64,000 nt of DNA, from assembly GCF_009857435.1 (NCBI RefSeq), contig NZ_WWCK01000004.1, positions 558,001 to 622,000 of the forward strand, read 5' to 3'. The number at the start of each line of letters is the position of its first letter. Position 1 is the stretch's first letter. A model generated the notes under the pieces. That model was not told where the DNA came from. It saw only the letters and a list, made by a program, of their open reading frames with translations, and searched no databases. The translations under genes were made by a program, and so were the position numbers. Source of the stretch: Duganella rivi (lineage in GTDB: Bacteria; Pseudomonadota; Gammaproteobacteria; Burkholderiales; Burkholderiaceae_D). Positions 45,592 through 52,821 of the stretch are shown piece after piece.

Positions 45592-46335
45592 TTATGGGCG
45601 GCCGAAACCGTACTTGGACAGGATCGCCTGGCCAGCAGGCGATTGCACGTAATCGGCAAACTTGCGGCCAAGTGCTGCTTGCGGCCCGGCGGCAATCACA
45701 GCGATTGGGTACGTGACCGGCGTCCCGGTCGGCACGGTCGCCACCACGGTGACCTTGTCCTTGACGATGGCGGCATCGGTGGCGTAGACGAAACCGGCGT
45801 CCACCTCGCCGCGCGCCACGTAGTCGAGACACTGGCGCACCGAGGTGCCGAGGATCAGCTTGGGCTCAACCGCCGCCCACAGCTTGGCCTGCTCCAGCGC
45901 GGCCTTGGTGTAGCGGCCCACCGGCACGCTGGCTGGATTGCCGATGGTGATGCGCGCCACGGCAGGCTGCGCTACGTCGGCCACGCTCTTCACAGCAACC
46001 TTGCCGCCCTGCGGCACGATCAGCACCAGGCTGTTGCTGGCGAAGTTCTTGCGGGTGCCGGGAGCCAGCAGCTTGAGGTTGTCGGCCTTGTCCATCGCAT
46101 CCTGGTCGGCGGAAGCGAACACGTCGACCGGCGCGCCCTTGGCGATCTGCTGCACCAGCGGGTCGGAGGCGGCAAAGTTGAACAGCACCTTGCCGCCCGC
46201 ATGTTCTTTCTCGAATGCCGCGCCGATTTCCTTGAAAGCGTTGGTCAGGCTGGCTGCCGCCGATACCGTCACATCAGCCGCCGATGCTGCACCGCCGAGC
46301 GCCACCAGCGCGATCGCCACGCTTGCTTTGAACAT
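45592..46335 (-). CDS. modA: Molybdate-binding periplasmic protein
   Basis: Substrate-binding protein of 247 residues for molybdate (and tungstate). Signal peptide MFKASVAIALVALGGAASA is followed by AAASLTNAFKEIG, with the conserved serines and ASDPLV, CLDYVARGEVDAGFVYATDA of ModA. The start at 46335 has GGGAGAAT upstream; a longer open frame to 46560 is ignored as it precedes the signal peptide. A near-perfect ModE box lies 22 bp upstream. Confidence 0.95.
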   Translation of the reverse strand: MFKASVAIALVALGGAASAADVTVSAAASLTNAFKEIGAAFEKEHAGGKVLFNFAASDPLVQQIAKGAPVDVFASADQDAMDKADNLKLLAPGTRKNFASNSLVLIVPQGGKVAVKSVADVAQPAVARITIGNPASVPVGRYTKAALEQAKLWAAVEPKLILGTSVRQCLDYVARGEVDAGFVYATDAAIVKDKVTVVATVPTGTPVTYPIAVIAAGPQAALGRKFADYVQSPAGQAILSKYGFGRP

Positions 46336-46356
46336 CAATTCTCCCTGAGTCAGAAC

Positions 46357-46380
46357 CGCAATATACTCGATTATATAGCG
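46357..46380 (-). promoter_or_regulatory. ModE operator upstream of modA
   Basis: CGCAATATA (46357-46365) and TATATAGCG (46372-46380) form a 9-bp inverted repeat with one mismatch and a 6-bp spacer, the form CGnTATATA-N6-TATATnGCG known for ModE binding. It lies between the ATG of modA and the YgjP-like gene, so ModE-molybdate would repress modABCE from it. Confidence 0.8.
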
Positions 46381-46443
46381 CAACGGAGAATTCGGCCCCT
46401 GCCATTGTGGTAGAGTCTCGACTCGCTCATTTTTGCCGCCGCC

Positions 46444-46953
46444 ATGTCCCACCTGAAGTACCTCAGCGCCTATTCCGACCAGCTCCAGCAGCAGGTCTCG
46501 CAACTGATCGCCAACAAGCAGCTGGGCGACACCCTGCTCAAGCGCTACAGCAAGCCGCACGACCTGCGCACCGACCGTGCGCTGTACCAGTATGTGCAGG
46601 ATTTAAAGACGGAGTTTTTGCGCAATGCCGAACCGATCAACAAGGTCGAGTACGACAGCAAGATCCACGTGATCAATCACGCGCTGGGATTGCATACCGC
46701 CATCTCGCGCGTGCAGGGCGGCAAGCTCAAGGCCAAGCACGAGATCCGGGTAGCGACCATGTTCAAGGATGTGCCGCTGGAATTCCTGCGCATGATCGCG
46801 GTGCACGAGCTGGCGCACATCAAGGAAAAGCAGCACGACAAGGCGTTCTACAAGTTGTGCACCTACATGGAGCCCAACTACCACCAATATGAATTCGACC
46901 TTCGTCTCTACCTGACCCAGCTAGAGACCGAAGGCCGAAAGTTATGGAGCTAA
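46444..46953 (+). CDS. YgjP-like metallopeptidase family protein
   Basis: Protein of 169 residues with the zinc-protease signature HELAHIKEKQHD (about 121-132) and the downstream EPNY, as in the YgjP/DUF45 group of M48-like metal-dependent hydrolases. The N-terminal part (KYLSAYSDQLQQQVSQLI) is helical. No signal peptide, so it is probably cytoplasmic. It diverges from modA and ends 1 bp from the convergent PEP-CTERM gene. Its substrate is not known. Confidence 0.85.
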   Translation: MSHLKYLSAYSDQLQQQVSQLIANKQLGDTLLKRYSKPHDLRTDRALYQYVQDLKTEFLRNAEPINKVEYDSKIHVINHALGLHTAISRVQGGKLKAKHEIRVATMFKDVPLEFLRMIAVHELAHIKEKQHDKAFYKLCTYMEPNYHQYEFDLRLYLTQLETEGRKLWS

Positions 46954-46954
46954 A

Positions 46955-47572
46955 TCAAGCCTGCTTGCGGCGACGCGCCCAGCCGACCAAGCCCAGGCCG
47001 GCCAGCAGCATGGCGTAGGTGCCCGGTTCCGGCACCGCTGTCACGCTGATGTTGTCAAACACGTAGACGCGGCCGAACGGCAGCGGCGAACCTTCAGACC
47101 AGGTCACTGACGTCAGATTGCTGAAGTTGGCGCCGAAGGTCACCGTGTTCCAGGTCAGGTTGGTGAAGGTGAAGTCCTGCGTCACCACCGAGCTATCGGC
47201 CTTGGTGCCGGTAAAGGTGATCTTGTAGTTACCAACGCCCAGCGGACGCAGCAGATTAATCGAATTCAGGCTGAACGGGTTGCTGGCCGCGTTGGTCAGC
47301 GTAACGGTATCGAGGGCGGTCGTGCCCATCGAATACGAGCCGGCATTGTAGGTGAGGTCAGCTACCACCAATTCATTGATTGGCCAGCCCGAGCTTTGCA
47401 GCTGGAAGCCATCTTCCACATAGGTATTCCCCACCCACGCAGCGACCACATGCGATAACTGCCCATTTTCCACAGTGGCTTTGTCGAAATCGATGATCGT
47501 CGTCGCCTGCGCGGAGGCAGCACACAACATGGCTGCGGCGACGGATGCTTGTAACATTTTTAAGGTTTTCAA
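46955..47572 (-). CDS. PEP-CTERM sorting-domain protein
   Basis: Exported protein of 205 residues: signal peptide (MKTLKMLQASVAAAMLCAASAQA), a beta-rich middle of no known function, and the C-terminal sorting motif VPEPGTYAMLLAGLGLVGWARRRK, a PEP box, membrane span and basic tail. PEP-CTERM proteins are handled by exosortase and go to the outer surface or matrix together with exopolysaccharide. No exosortase gene is in this window. The 239 bp upstream (47573-47811) contain no gene that I see. Confidence 0.92.
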   Translation of the reverse strand: MKTLKMLQASVAAAMLCAASAQATTIIDFDKATVENGQLSHVVAAWVGNTYVEDGFQLQSSGWPINELVVADLTYNAGSYSMGTTALDTVTLTNAASNPFSLNSINLLRPLGVGNYKITFTGTKADSSVVTQDFTFTNLTWNTVTFGANFSNLTSVTWSEGSPLPFGRVYVFDNISVTAVPEPGTYAMLLAGLGLVGWARRRKQA

Positions 47573-47811
47573 GGCTGAATCTCCGGTACGAATATTATTG
47601 TCGGGCCGAAGGCGGCCCGTCCCCTGTCACGTCTTGCGATTAAATCACAATTAATGCCAAATTGACATAACAGTTTTCAATTTACCATCACCATTGAATA
47701 CCGTAATGTTCAGTACCGAACTGCTTATGGGGCGTAGCGCACCAAAACGACGCATTTATTCCCCGAGGCAACGTCGTTTCAAAACTACAACTTTCATGAG
47801 TGTAGTGAAGA

Positions 47812-48351
47812 TCAGGTGGTCAAGCGGCGCAGCAGCGCCTCGCCATCGTTTTCGACCATCATCAGGGCCGCGTGCTGCGGACGCACCAGCTCTTGCTCGG
47901 TGGCGTGACGCACGAAGCTGACGAGACCATCGTAATAGCCATCAACGTTGAGCAAGCCGATCGGCTTGGAGTGGATGCCCAGTTGCGCCCACGTCAGTAC
48001 CTCGAACAGCTCTTCCAGCGTGCCGAGGCCGCCGGGCATGGCGATAAAGCCGTCGGACAATTGCGCCATCATGGCCTTGCGCTCGTGCATATCCTTGACG
48101 ATGAACTGGCGCGTCAGGCCGGTATGCCCTACTTCGCGTTCAACCAGCGCGGTCGGAATCACACCGGTGACTTCGCCGCCAAGACGCAGCACTTCATCGG
48201 CGATCACGCCCATCAGGCCCACCTTGCCGCCGCCGTAGACCAGCGCCAGGTTGCGCTCCACCATCGCCCGCGCCAATGCGCGCGCCTCTTCGGCAAAACG
48301 GGGGGATGCGCCAGGATTGGCGCCGCAGTACACACAAATCGACTTAACCAC
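47812..48351 (-). CDS. LOG-family nucleotide phosphoribohydrolase
   Basis: Rossmann-fold protein of 179 residues (TIGR00730 family). It has the PGGLGTLEELFEVLTW active-site motif and early SICVYCGANPG. Family members cleave cytokinin riboside 5'-monophosphates or nucleoside monophosphates to base and ribose phosphate; the exact bacterial role is not settled. Its start overlaps the end of the TPR-like gene by 8 bp, so the two are coupled. Confidence 0.92.
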   Translation of the reverse strand: MVKSICVYCGANPGASPRFAEEARALARAMVERNLALVYGGGKVGLMGVIADEVLRLGGEVTGVIPTALVEREVGHTGLTRQFIVKDMHERKAMMAQLSDGFIAMPGGLGTLEELFEVLTWAQLGIHSKPIGLLNVDGYYDGLVSFVRHATEQELVRPQHAALMMVENDGEALLRRLTT

Positions 48352-49132
48352 TCAGTTTTTCCTCTTCTAATTCTTTTTGCGCCGCGTCCTGATCCAGCCG
48401 CTCGGACGCGTCACGCACGTTACAGCAGGCAGCCTGCTCGTACAAACTCATGGCTTGCGCCGTTTTCTTTTTACCGTCCAACATCAGCAGCGCGCGCGCG
48501 TACTGGATGCGGGCGATGGCCGAATCGGGATTCAATTGCAGCGCCGTCTCGAACTGGCGGTAGCCCTCTTCCTTCTTTACGCCGTAGGTCAGGCCGGCCA
48601 GCACGGCGCCGGCCTTGTCCAGAATCTCGGCGTGGTAGACGCCCAGCGCGATGTGCGCATCGGCGCGCTGCGGCGCCAGTTGGATCGCCGTGTCAAGGCT
48701 ACGCTTGATCTTGGCGCCGAGTCCCTGCGCCAGCGCCTTCATCACCGAAATCCCTTGCGAGTACTGGCCTAGCGCGTAGGCGTGCCAGTAATAGCCGGCC
48801 GGATTATTGGGCTGCTCCAGTTGCTGGCGCTCGCAGCGTTCGGCCACGCATTCAAACGTGGCCAAGCGCTTTTTCAGATTCGGCTCCAGGTAGTTGGTGT
48901 ACATGCAGATGGCTTTGTGCGCCACCGCGTAGCCATTCACGCCCACGTCCAATCCCAGCCGCGCGGCCCGTTCGTACTCGCCGGCGTGATAGGCAATCCA
49001 GGCTTGCAGCAGCGCCGGGTGGGTGGGAAACGCCTCGCGGTCACCAGCGTGCAGTTGCGGCCACGCCGCTTGCAAACTCTCCGGCGTGTAGCGGAACGCT
49101 GGATCGGGATACGGGAAAGGGGTCCACGCCAT
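48344..49132 (-). CDS. TPR-like protein of unknown function
   Basis: Soluble-looking protein of 262 residues with repeated helical pairs of TPR type (YHAGEYERAARLGLDVG, IALGVYHAEIL, QFETALQLNPDSAIARIQYARALLML). I do not recognise a named family. It sits 12 bp after the TetR regulator stop and overlaps the LOG gene, so the three look like one transcript. Cysteines near the C-terminus (CCNV) have no evident motif. Confidence 0.72.
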   Translation of the reverse strand: MAWTPFPYPDPAFRYTPESLQAAWPQLHAGDREAFPTHPALLQAWIAYHAGEYERAARLGLDVGVNGYAVAHKAICMYTNYLEPNLKKRLATFECVAERCERQQLEQPNNPAGYYWHAYALGQYSQGISVMKALAQGLGAKIKRSLDTAIQLAPQRADAHIALGVYHAEILDKAGAVLAGLTYGVKKEEGYRQFETALQLNPDSAIARIQYARALLMLDGKKKTAQAMSLYEQAACCNVRDASERLDQDAAQKELEEEKLSG

Positions 49133-49144
49133 GAAGCCTCCGGT

Positions 49145-49810
49145 CTACTTCAACTTCTTCAGATATTCTTCGGACAGTTTTTGGAACAGCAAGCTGGTTT
49201 CATTGCGCAGATAAGGGCCGATCTGCGACAGCACCTGGTAGCAGCCGCGCGCCAGCGCATCGGCCATCGACTGCTGCTCGCTGTACTTGCGCGGGTTGCG
49301 TACATATTCGTAGGACAGCCAATAAGTCGCCACCACCACCATATTGGTGGCCATGGCGTCGATGGCGGTGTCGGAGGCTTCCAGCGATTTCTCGCTGCGC
49401 AGGTCTTCGCACAGCTGCTTGGCGACCTTGATCTTGTGCGCGAGGATTTGCTTGAAGTGTAGCTCCAGCTTGCGGTTGCGCGACAGCAGGTCGTTCAAGT
49501 CGCGGTAGAAGAAGCGGTAGCGCCAGATCAGTTCAAACATCAGGTGCAGGTACAGCCACACGTCCTCGATGTTGGAGCGGCGGCCATTGGGCACGGTCAG
49601 AATGCGCTCGATCTCAGCCTCGAACTGGACGAAGATCGAGTTGACGATATCGTCCTTGTTGCGGAAGTGGTAGTACAAATTCCCCGGTGAGATATTCATC
49701 TCTTCGGCGATCACCGTGGTGGTGATATTGGGCTCGCCGAACTCATTAAACAAGCGCAAGGACAGCTCTAATATCCGTTCGCGGGTACGGCGTGGGGCTT
49801 TTTGTAGCAT
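49145..49810 (-). CDS. TetR/AcrR-family regulator
   Basis: Repressor of 221 residues with an N-terminal helix-turn-helix (about 8-55: ILELSLRLFNEFGEPNITTTVIAEEMNISPGNLYYHF) and an effector domain rich in aromatic residues. The start at 49810 (MLQKAPRRTR) has GAGGTTCCACC before it; the longer open frame to 49873 is not used. The adjacent PHA-type granule gene on the same strand upstream and the TPR/LOG genes downstream are likely targets or partners. Confidence 0.9.
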   Translation of the reverse strand: MLQKAPRRTRERILELSLRLFNEFGEPNITTTVIAEEMNISPGNLYYHFRNKDDIVNSIFVQFEAEIERILTVPNGRRSNIEDVWLYLHLMFELIWRYRFFYRDLNDLLSRNRKLELHFKQILAHKIKVAKQLCEDLRSEKSLEASDTAIDAMATNMVVVATYWLSYEYVRNPRKYSEQQSMADALARGCYQVLSQIGPYLRNETSLLFQKLSEEYLKKLK

Positions 49811-49920
49811 AGCGGTGGAACCTCTGTTTATTCTCGTGCAAGCATAACACCGATGCGCACCACAGAGGAACACCCGCGCACGCTTTTAGGCGCACTTAGC
49901 GGCCAGATGCCGCCAGTTAG

Positions 49921-50319
49921 TTATTTGGCTTTCTTGGCGGCGGGCTTTTTCGCTGCCGTTTTTTTAACGGCCGGCTTCTTGGCCGCAGGCTTTTTCGCGG
50001 CAGCCGGTTTCTCGGCCTTGGCGGGCGCGGCGGCCTTTTTAGCCGCTGGCTTAGCGGCGCCGGACAGCGCGGCCACTTGCTTGGTCAGCTCGTCGATACG
50101 CTGCTGCAGCGCGTCGACTTCCTGCCGGGACGGTACGCCGATCGAACTCAGGGCGCGCAGCACGCGCTCCTCGAACAACTGCATCGAGAAGAACTTGCCC
50201 TCGTCTTCCTGTGCCTTGGCAAAGGCCGCCAAACCGGCTTGCCAGATTTCTTGCGACGACATGCGCACTGCGTCCAATTGCTGGTCGTCGTTCTTCTTCA
50301 ACTTCTTAGCCATTTCCAT
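49921..50319 (-). CDS. PHA granule-associated protein with lysine-rich tail
   Basis: Protein of 132 residues. The first ~80 residues resemble the poly(hydroxyalkanoate) granule-associated phasins of the PhaF/PhaI group (IWQAGLAAFAKAQEDEGKFF, coiled coil ALQQRIDELTKQVAAL), and the last ~45 are a KPAAKK repeat tail like histone H1 or PhaF/PhaM DNA-binding tails. It probably links granules to DNA. Alternative start Met3 at 50313. A TetR regulator lies 110 bp downstream. Confidence 0.85.
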   Translation of the reverse strand: MEMAKKLKKNDDQQLDAVRMSSQEIWQAGLAAFAKAQEDEGKFFSMQLFEERVLRALSSIGVPSRQEVDALQQRIDELTKQVAALSGAAKPAAKKAAAPAKAEKPAAAKKPAAKKPAVKKTAAKKPAAKKAK

Positions 50320-50377
50320 CCCATGAATGCTGTTTGCCGGTATTTTATTCTAGCCGAGCCATTCTAGAGAATGCTTA

Positions 50378-51142
50378 CTAATGCGACAAGGCCGCGTCGG
50401 CCGGCAGTTGATGCGGCGGCAGCCACTTGCGGTAGATTTTGCCGAAGCTGCCGTCGCGCTTCATCTCGCGCAGGGCGTTGTCCCAAGCCTTGATGGTGGC
50501 ATCCGGCGTGCCGTTGGAAAAAGCAAAGTGCACTTCGATCAGATCGAGCCGGAACACGATTTCAACGTCGGCCTCGCGGTAGCCGGCCAGCCGCAGCGCG
50601 TCGGCGTACAGCTCCTCGCCATCGAACCACAGATCGAAGCGGTGGTTCATCAGCATCTTGGCGGCGGTTTCGGAAGTATTGGTCTCGTCCTGCACCTTGT
50701 AGCCCTGCGCGCGCGGCAGCGCTACAAAGAGACTGCCACGGCGCGCCCCGGCACGCAGCTGGCGCAGATCGACATTCTGTTTCTGCCACTCGGCCGGCTT
50801 GCCCTTGGCTGCAAACGCCGTCACCCGGGTGTAGAAGATGGGGCCGACGAAATGCATCCTGCGTTCGCGCTCGACGGTACGGCCTATGGCCAGCAGCATC
50901 ACGCCCGGCTCGGCTACCGCCACCGTGTTGGCACGCGCCCATGGCACGATGTTGATCGGGTCGCGCTGGCCGAGGCGGTCTTGGATGGCGCGGGCCAGCT
51001 CCACCGCAAAGCCGTCGGGGCGGGAGCCGTTCAGAAAACTGATCGGCTTGCTCTCCATGCCATAGATTTTCAGCGGCGCAGCATGGGTTGCTGCGCAGGC
51101 CAGCAGCAAGCTCAGGACGCCAACGAGAGGAGTCAGTTTCAT
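50378..51142 (-). CDS. Solute-binding protein, family 3 type
   Basis: Exported protein of 254 residues with signal peptide (MKLTPLVGVLSLLLACAATHA) and the SBP_bac_3 fold pattern (ISFLNGSRPDGFAVELARAIQDRLG, DGSFGKIYRKWL). There are no permease or ATPase genes nearby, so it may serve as an orphan sensor or be used by a distant transporter. It diverges from the SDR gene. Confidence 0.85.
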   Translation of the reverse strand: MKLTPLVGVLSLLLACAATHAAPLKIYGMESKPISFLNGSRPDGFAVELARAIQDRLGQRDPINIVPWARANTVAVAEPGVMLLAIGRTVERERRMHFVGPIFYTRVTAFAAKGKPAEWQKQNVDLRQLRAGARRGSLFVALPRAQGYKVQDETNTSETAAKMLMNHRFDLWFDGEELYADALRLAGYREADVEIVFRLDLIEVHFAFSNGTPDATIKAWDNALREMKRDGSFGKIYRKWLPPHQLPADAALSH

Positions 51143-51268
51143 GCACCTGATATTACTCCAACTAAATTACACTATGGGGTAGAAAACCGCTCGACTATCG
51201 ACAGAGAGAGGCCGGCGCGAATTCTTGCTACAGTGGCGGAGAACCTCATTCACCCAAGGAGAATCGAC

Positions 51269-52060
51269 ATGGACTTGCAGCTCAAAGGCAAACTGGCTTT
51301 GGTCAGTGGTAGCACGGCCGGCATCGGCTACGCAATTGCACACACGCTGGCGCAAGAAGGCGCCAGCGTAATCGTCAACGGCCGCTCGCAGGCCAGTACC
51401 GATGAGGCGGCGGAACGCATCCGTTCGGAGACCAAGGGTACGGTGCACGCTTTTGCCGGTGACTTGAGCCAGGCTGCGGCAGCGGAGGAAGTGGCCCGCA
51501 AACATCCCGGCATCAACATCCTCGTCAACAACCTCGGCATCTTTGAGCCCAAGGCGTTTGAAGATATTCCCGATGAAGATTGGCAGCGCTTCTTTGACGT
51601 CAACGTGCTGAGCGGCGTGCGGCTGGCGCGGCTGGTGCTGCCCGAAATGAAGCGCACGAATTGGGGCCGGATCATCTTCATCTCCAGCGAGAGCGGCATC
51701 CAGATCCCAACCGAGATGGTTCACTACGGCATGAGCAAGACCGCGCAGATCGCCGTCTCGCGCGGATTGGCGGAATCGGTGGCCGGCACCGGCATCACCG
51801 TCAACAGCGTGCTGCCCGGCCCGACCAAATCGCGCGGCGTGGGCGACTTCGTGCAAGACATGGCGAACGGCAGCGGCAAAACCTTCGAGCAAGTGGAGTC
51901 CGAATTCTTCGAACACGTGCGCCCTACTTCCCTGATCAAGCGCTTCGGCACGCCGCAGGAAGTGGCCTCGCTGGTCGCCTACGTGGCCAGCCCGCTGGCC
52001 TCCGCCACTACCGGCGCCGCGCTGCGCGTCGACGGCGGCGTGGTCAAGAGCGCTTTCTAA
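51269..52060 (+). CDS. Short-chain dehydrogenase/reductase
   Basis: NAD(P)-dependent oxidoreductase of 263 residues. The glycine loop GSTAGIGYAIA, NNLGIFEP (a leucine where NNAG is usual), catalytic serine in FISSESG and Y-x3-K in HYGMSKTA are present; the end GAALRVDGGVVKS is the classic SDR tail. The ATG at 51269 follows AAGGAGAATCGAC. The frame is open far upstream over the solute-binding gene only by chance. Substrate not determined. Confidence 0.92.
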   Translation: MDLQLKGKLALVSGSTAGIGYAIAHTLAQEGASVIVNGRSQASTDEAAERIRSETKGTVHAFAGDLSQAAAAEEVARKHPGINILVNNLGIFEPKAFEDIPDEDWQRFFDVNVLSGVRLARLVLPEMKRTNWGRIIFISSESGIQIPTEMVHYGMSKTAQIAVSRGLAESVAGTGITVNSVLPGPTKSRGVGDFVQDMANGSGKTFEQVESEFFEHVRPTSLIKRFGTPQEVASLVAYVASPLASATTGAALRVDGGVVKSAF

Positions 52061-52074
52061 TTCAGGATCGACTG

Positions 52075-52102
52075 GCGCGAACGGTGAGAGTTCGCGCATT
52101 TT
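52075..52102 (+). terminator. Terminator after the SDR gene
   Basis: GCGCGAAC (52075-52082) pairs with GTTCGCGC (52090-52097) across a 7-nt loop and is followed by ATTTT. It lies 14 bp after the SDR stop. Confidence 0.8.
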
Positions 52103-52155
52103 CCATGCTTAGCAAGGTGCTATCCTGATGCCCACAGTCACCAACTGAGGGAAAA

Positions 52156-52629
52156 ATGCATCTTATCTTCAACGCCGCGCTCGCCTCCAGGCTACTGATT
52201 GCACCTTTGCTGTATCTTGTACTACTTACCCCTACAGCTAATGCATTTTGCCTTGCCCCTCAAACAGAGATCTCGGGTTATAAGATCCCGCTTGACGATG
52301 AGATAAAGACTGCCCAATCAATTATTGTAGGCCGTGTCATACAGAAAAATGAGCTTAAAGAAGATGCTACCGATCCTGTGGGTATCACTGCATACACGAT
52401 AAAGATCAAAGTGAAAACCCGATTGAAAGGGAAACTCCCAGACACTATCTCGGTACGTGACGAAAACACCAGCGCACGCTATGGCATGTTGCTTGGCGAA
52501 GAACACGTCCTCTTTATTTCTGAAGATCGGGATGGCACATTATGGGTGGATAGCTGCGGAAACTCGGCACCGGCGTTTAGGAGCCAGGATCTCATCAAGA
52601 AAATTGAGGCCGAACTTAGAAAGAGGTAG
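52156..52629 (+). CDS. Secreted protein of unknown function, low GC
   Basis: Exported protein of 157 residues: signal peptide (cleavage near ANAFC), then a beta-rich domain with KTAQSIIVGRVIQKN and VDSCGNSA. Two cysteines, one near the mature N-terminus and one near the end, may form a disulfide; the overall pattern could be an NTR/OB-fold-like domain, but I do not recognise a family. Its base composition is visibly poorer in G+C than the neighbours, and it lies beside the inverted-repeat element, so it may be acquired. Confidence 0.6.
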   Translation: MHLIFNAALASRLLIAPLLYLVLLTPTANAFCLAPQTEISGYKIPLDDEIKTAQSIIVGRVIQKNELKEDATDPVGITAYTIKIKVKTRLKGKLPDTISVRDENTSARYGMLLGEEHVLFISEDRDGTLWVDSCGNSAPAFRSQDLIKKIEAELRKR

Positions 52630-52684
52630 ATGAATAACGACAGTCTGCAATGGCGAAAACCGCGTCAAAATATGATGAGTAGAT

Positions 52685-52816
52685 CGGGGTCAGCTCTGTC
52701 ATTTGGACAGTCAGTGCAAATCTTTGATCTTTATCAATACGTGAAAGTGCTGAAATTGGCGTATTGAGGAAAATCAAACAATTGGTTTGGATGTCCAAAT
52801 GACAGAGCTGACCCCG
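52685..52816. mobile_element. MITE/REP-like element with 25-bp perfect inverted repeats
   Basis: The sequence at 52685-52709 is the exact reverse complement of 52792-52816 (25 of 25 bases); both contain TCATTTGGACA and CAGCTCTG. They flank about 80 bp that codes nothing. It lies in the 192-bp gap between convergent genes. The form fits a non-autonomous element mobilised by a transposase elsewhere, or a REP doublet; it may also act as a bidirectional terminator. Confidence 0.7.
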
Positions 52817-52821
52817 AATCG

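Noticed and set aside
49925..50050. Lys/Pro/Ala repeat codons of the PHA granule protein, seen as a possible repeat array
   Set aside because: The repeats are in frame inside a coding region and encode a known type of histone-like tail; there are no spacers, so it is not a CRISPR array.
50381..51268. N-terminal extension of the SDR frame opposite the solute-binding gene
   Set aside because: The SDR motifs begin at the ATG at 51269 with a strong ribosome site; the upstream codons are antisense to a signal-peptide gene.
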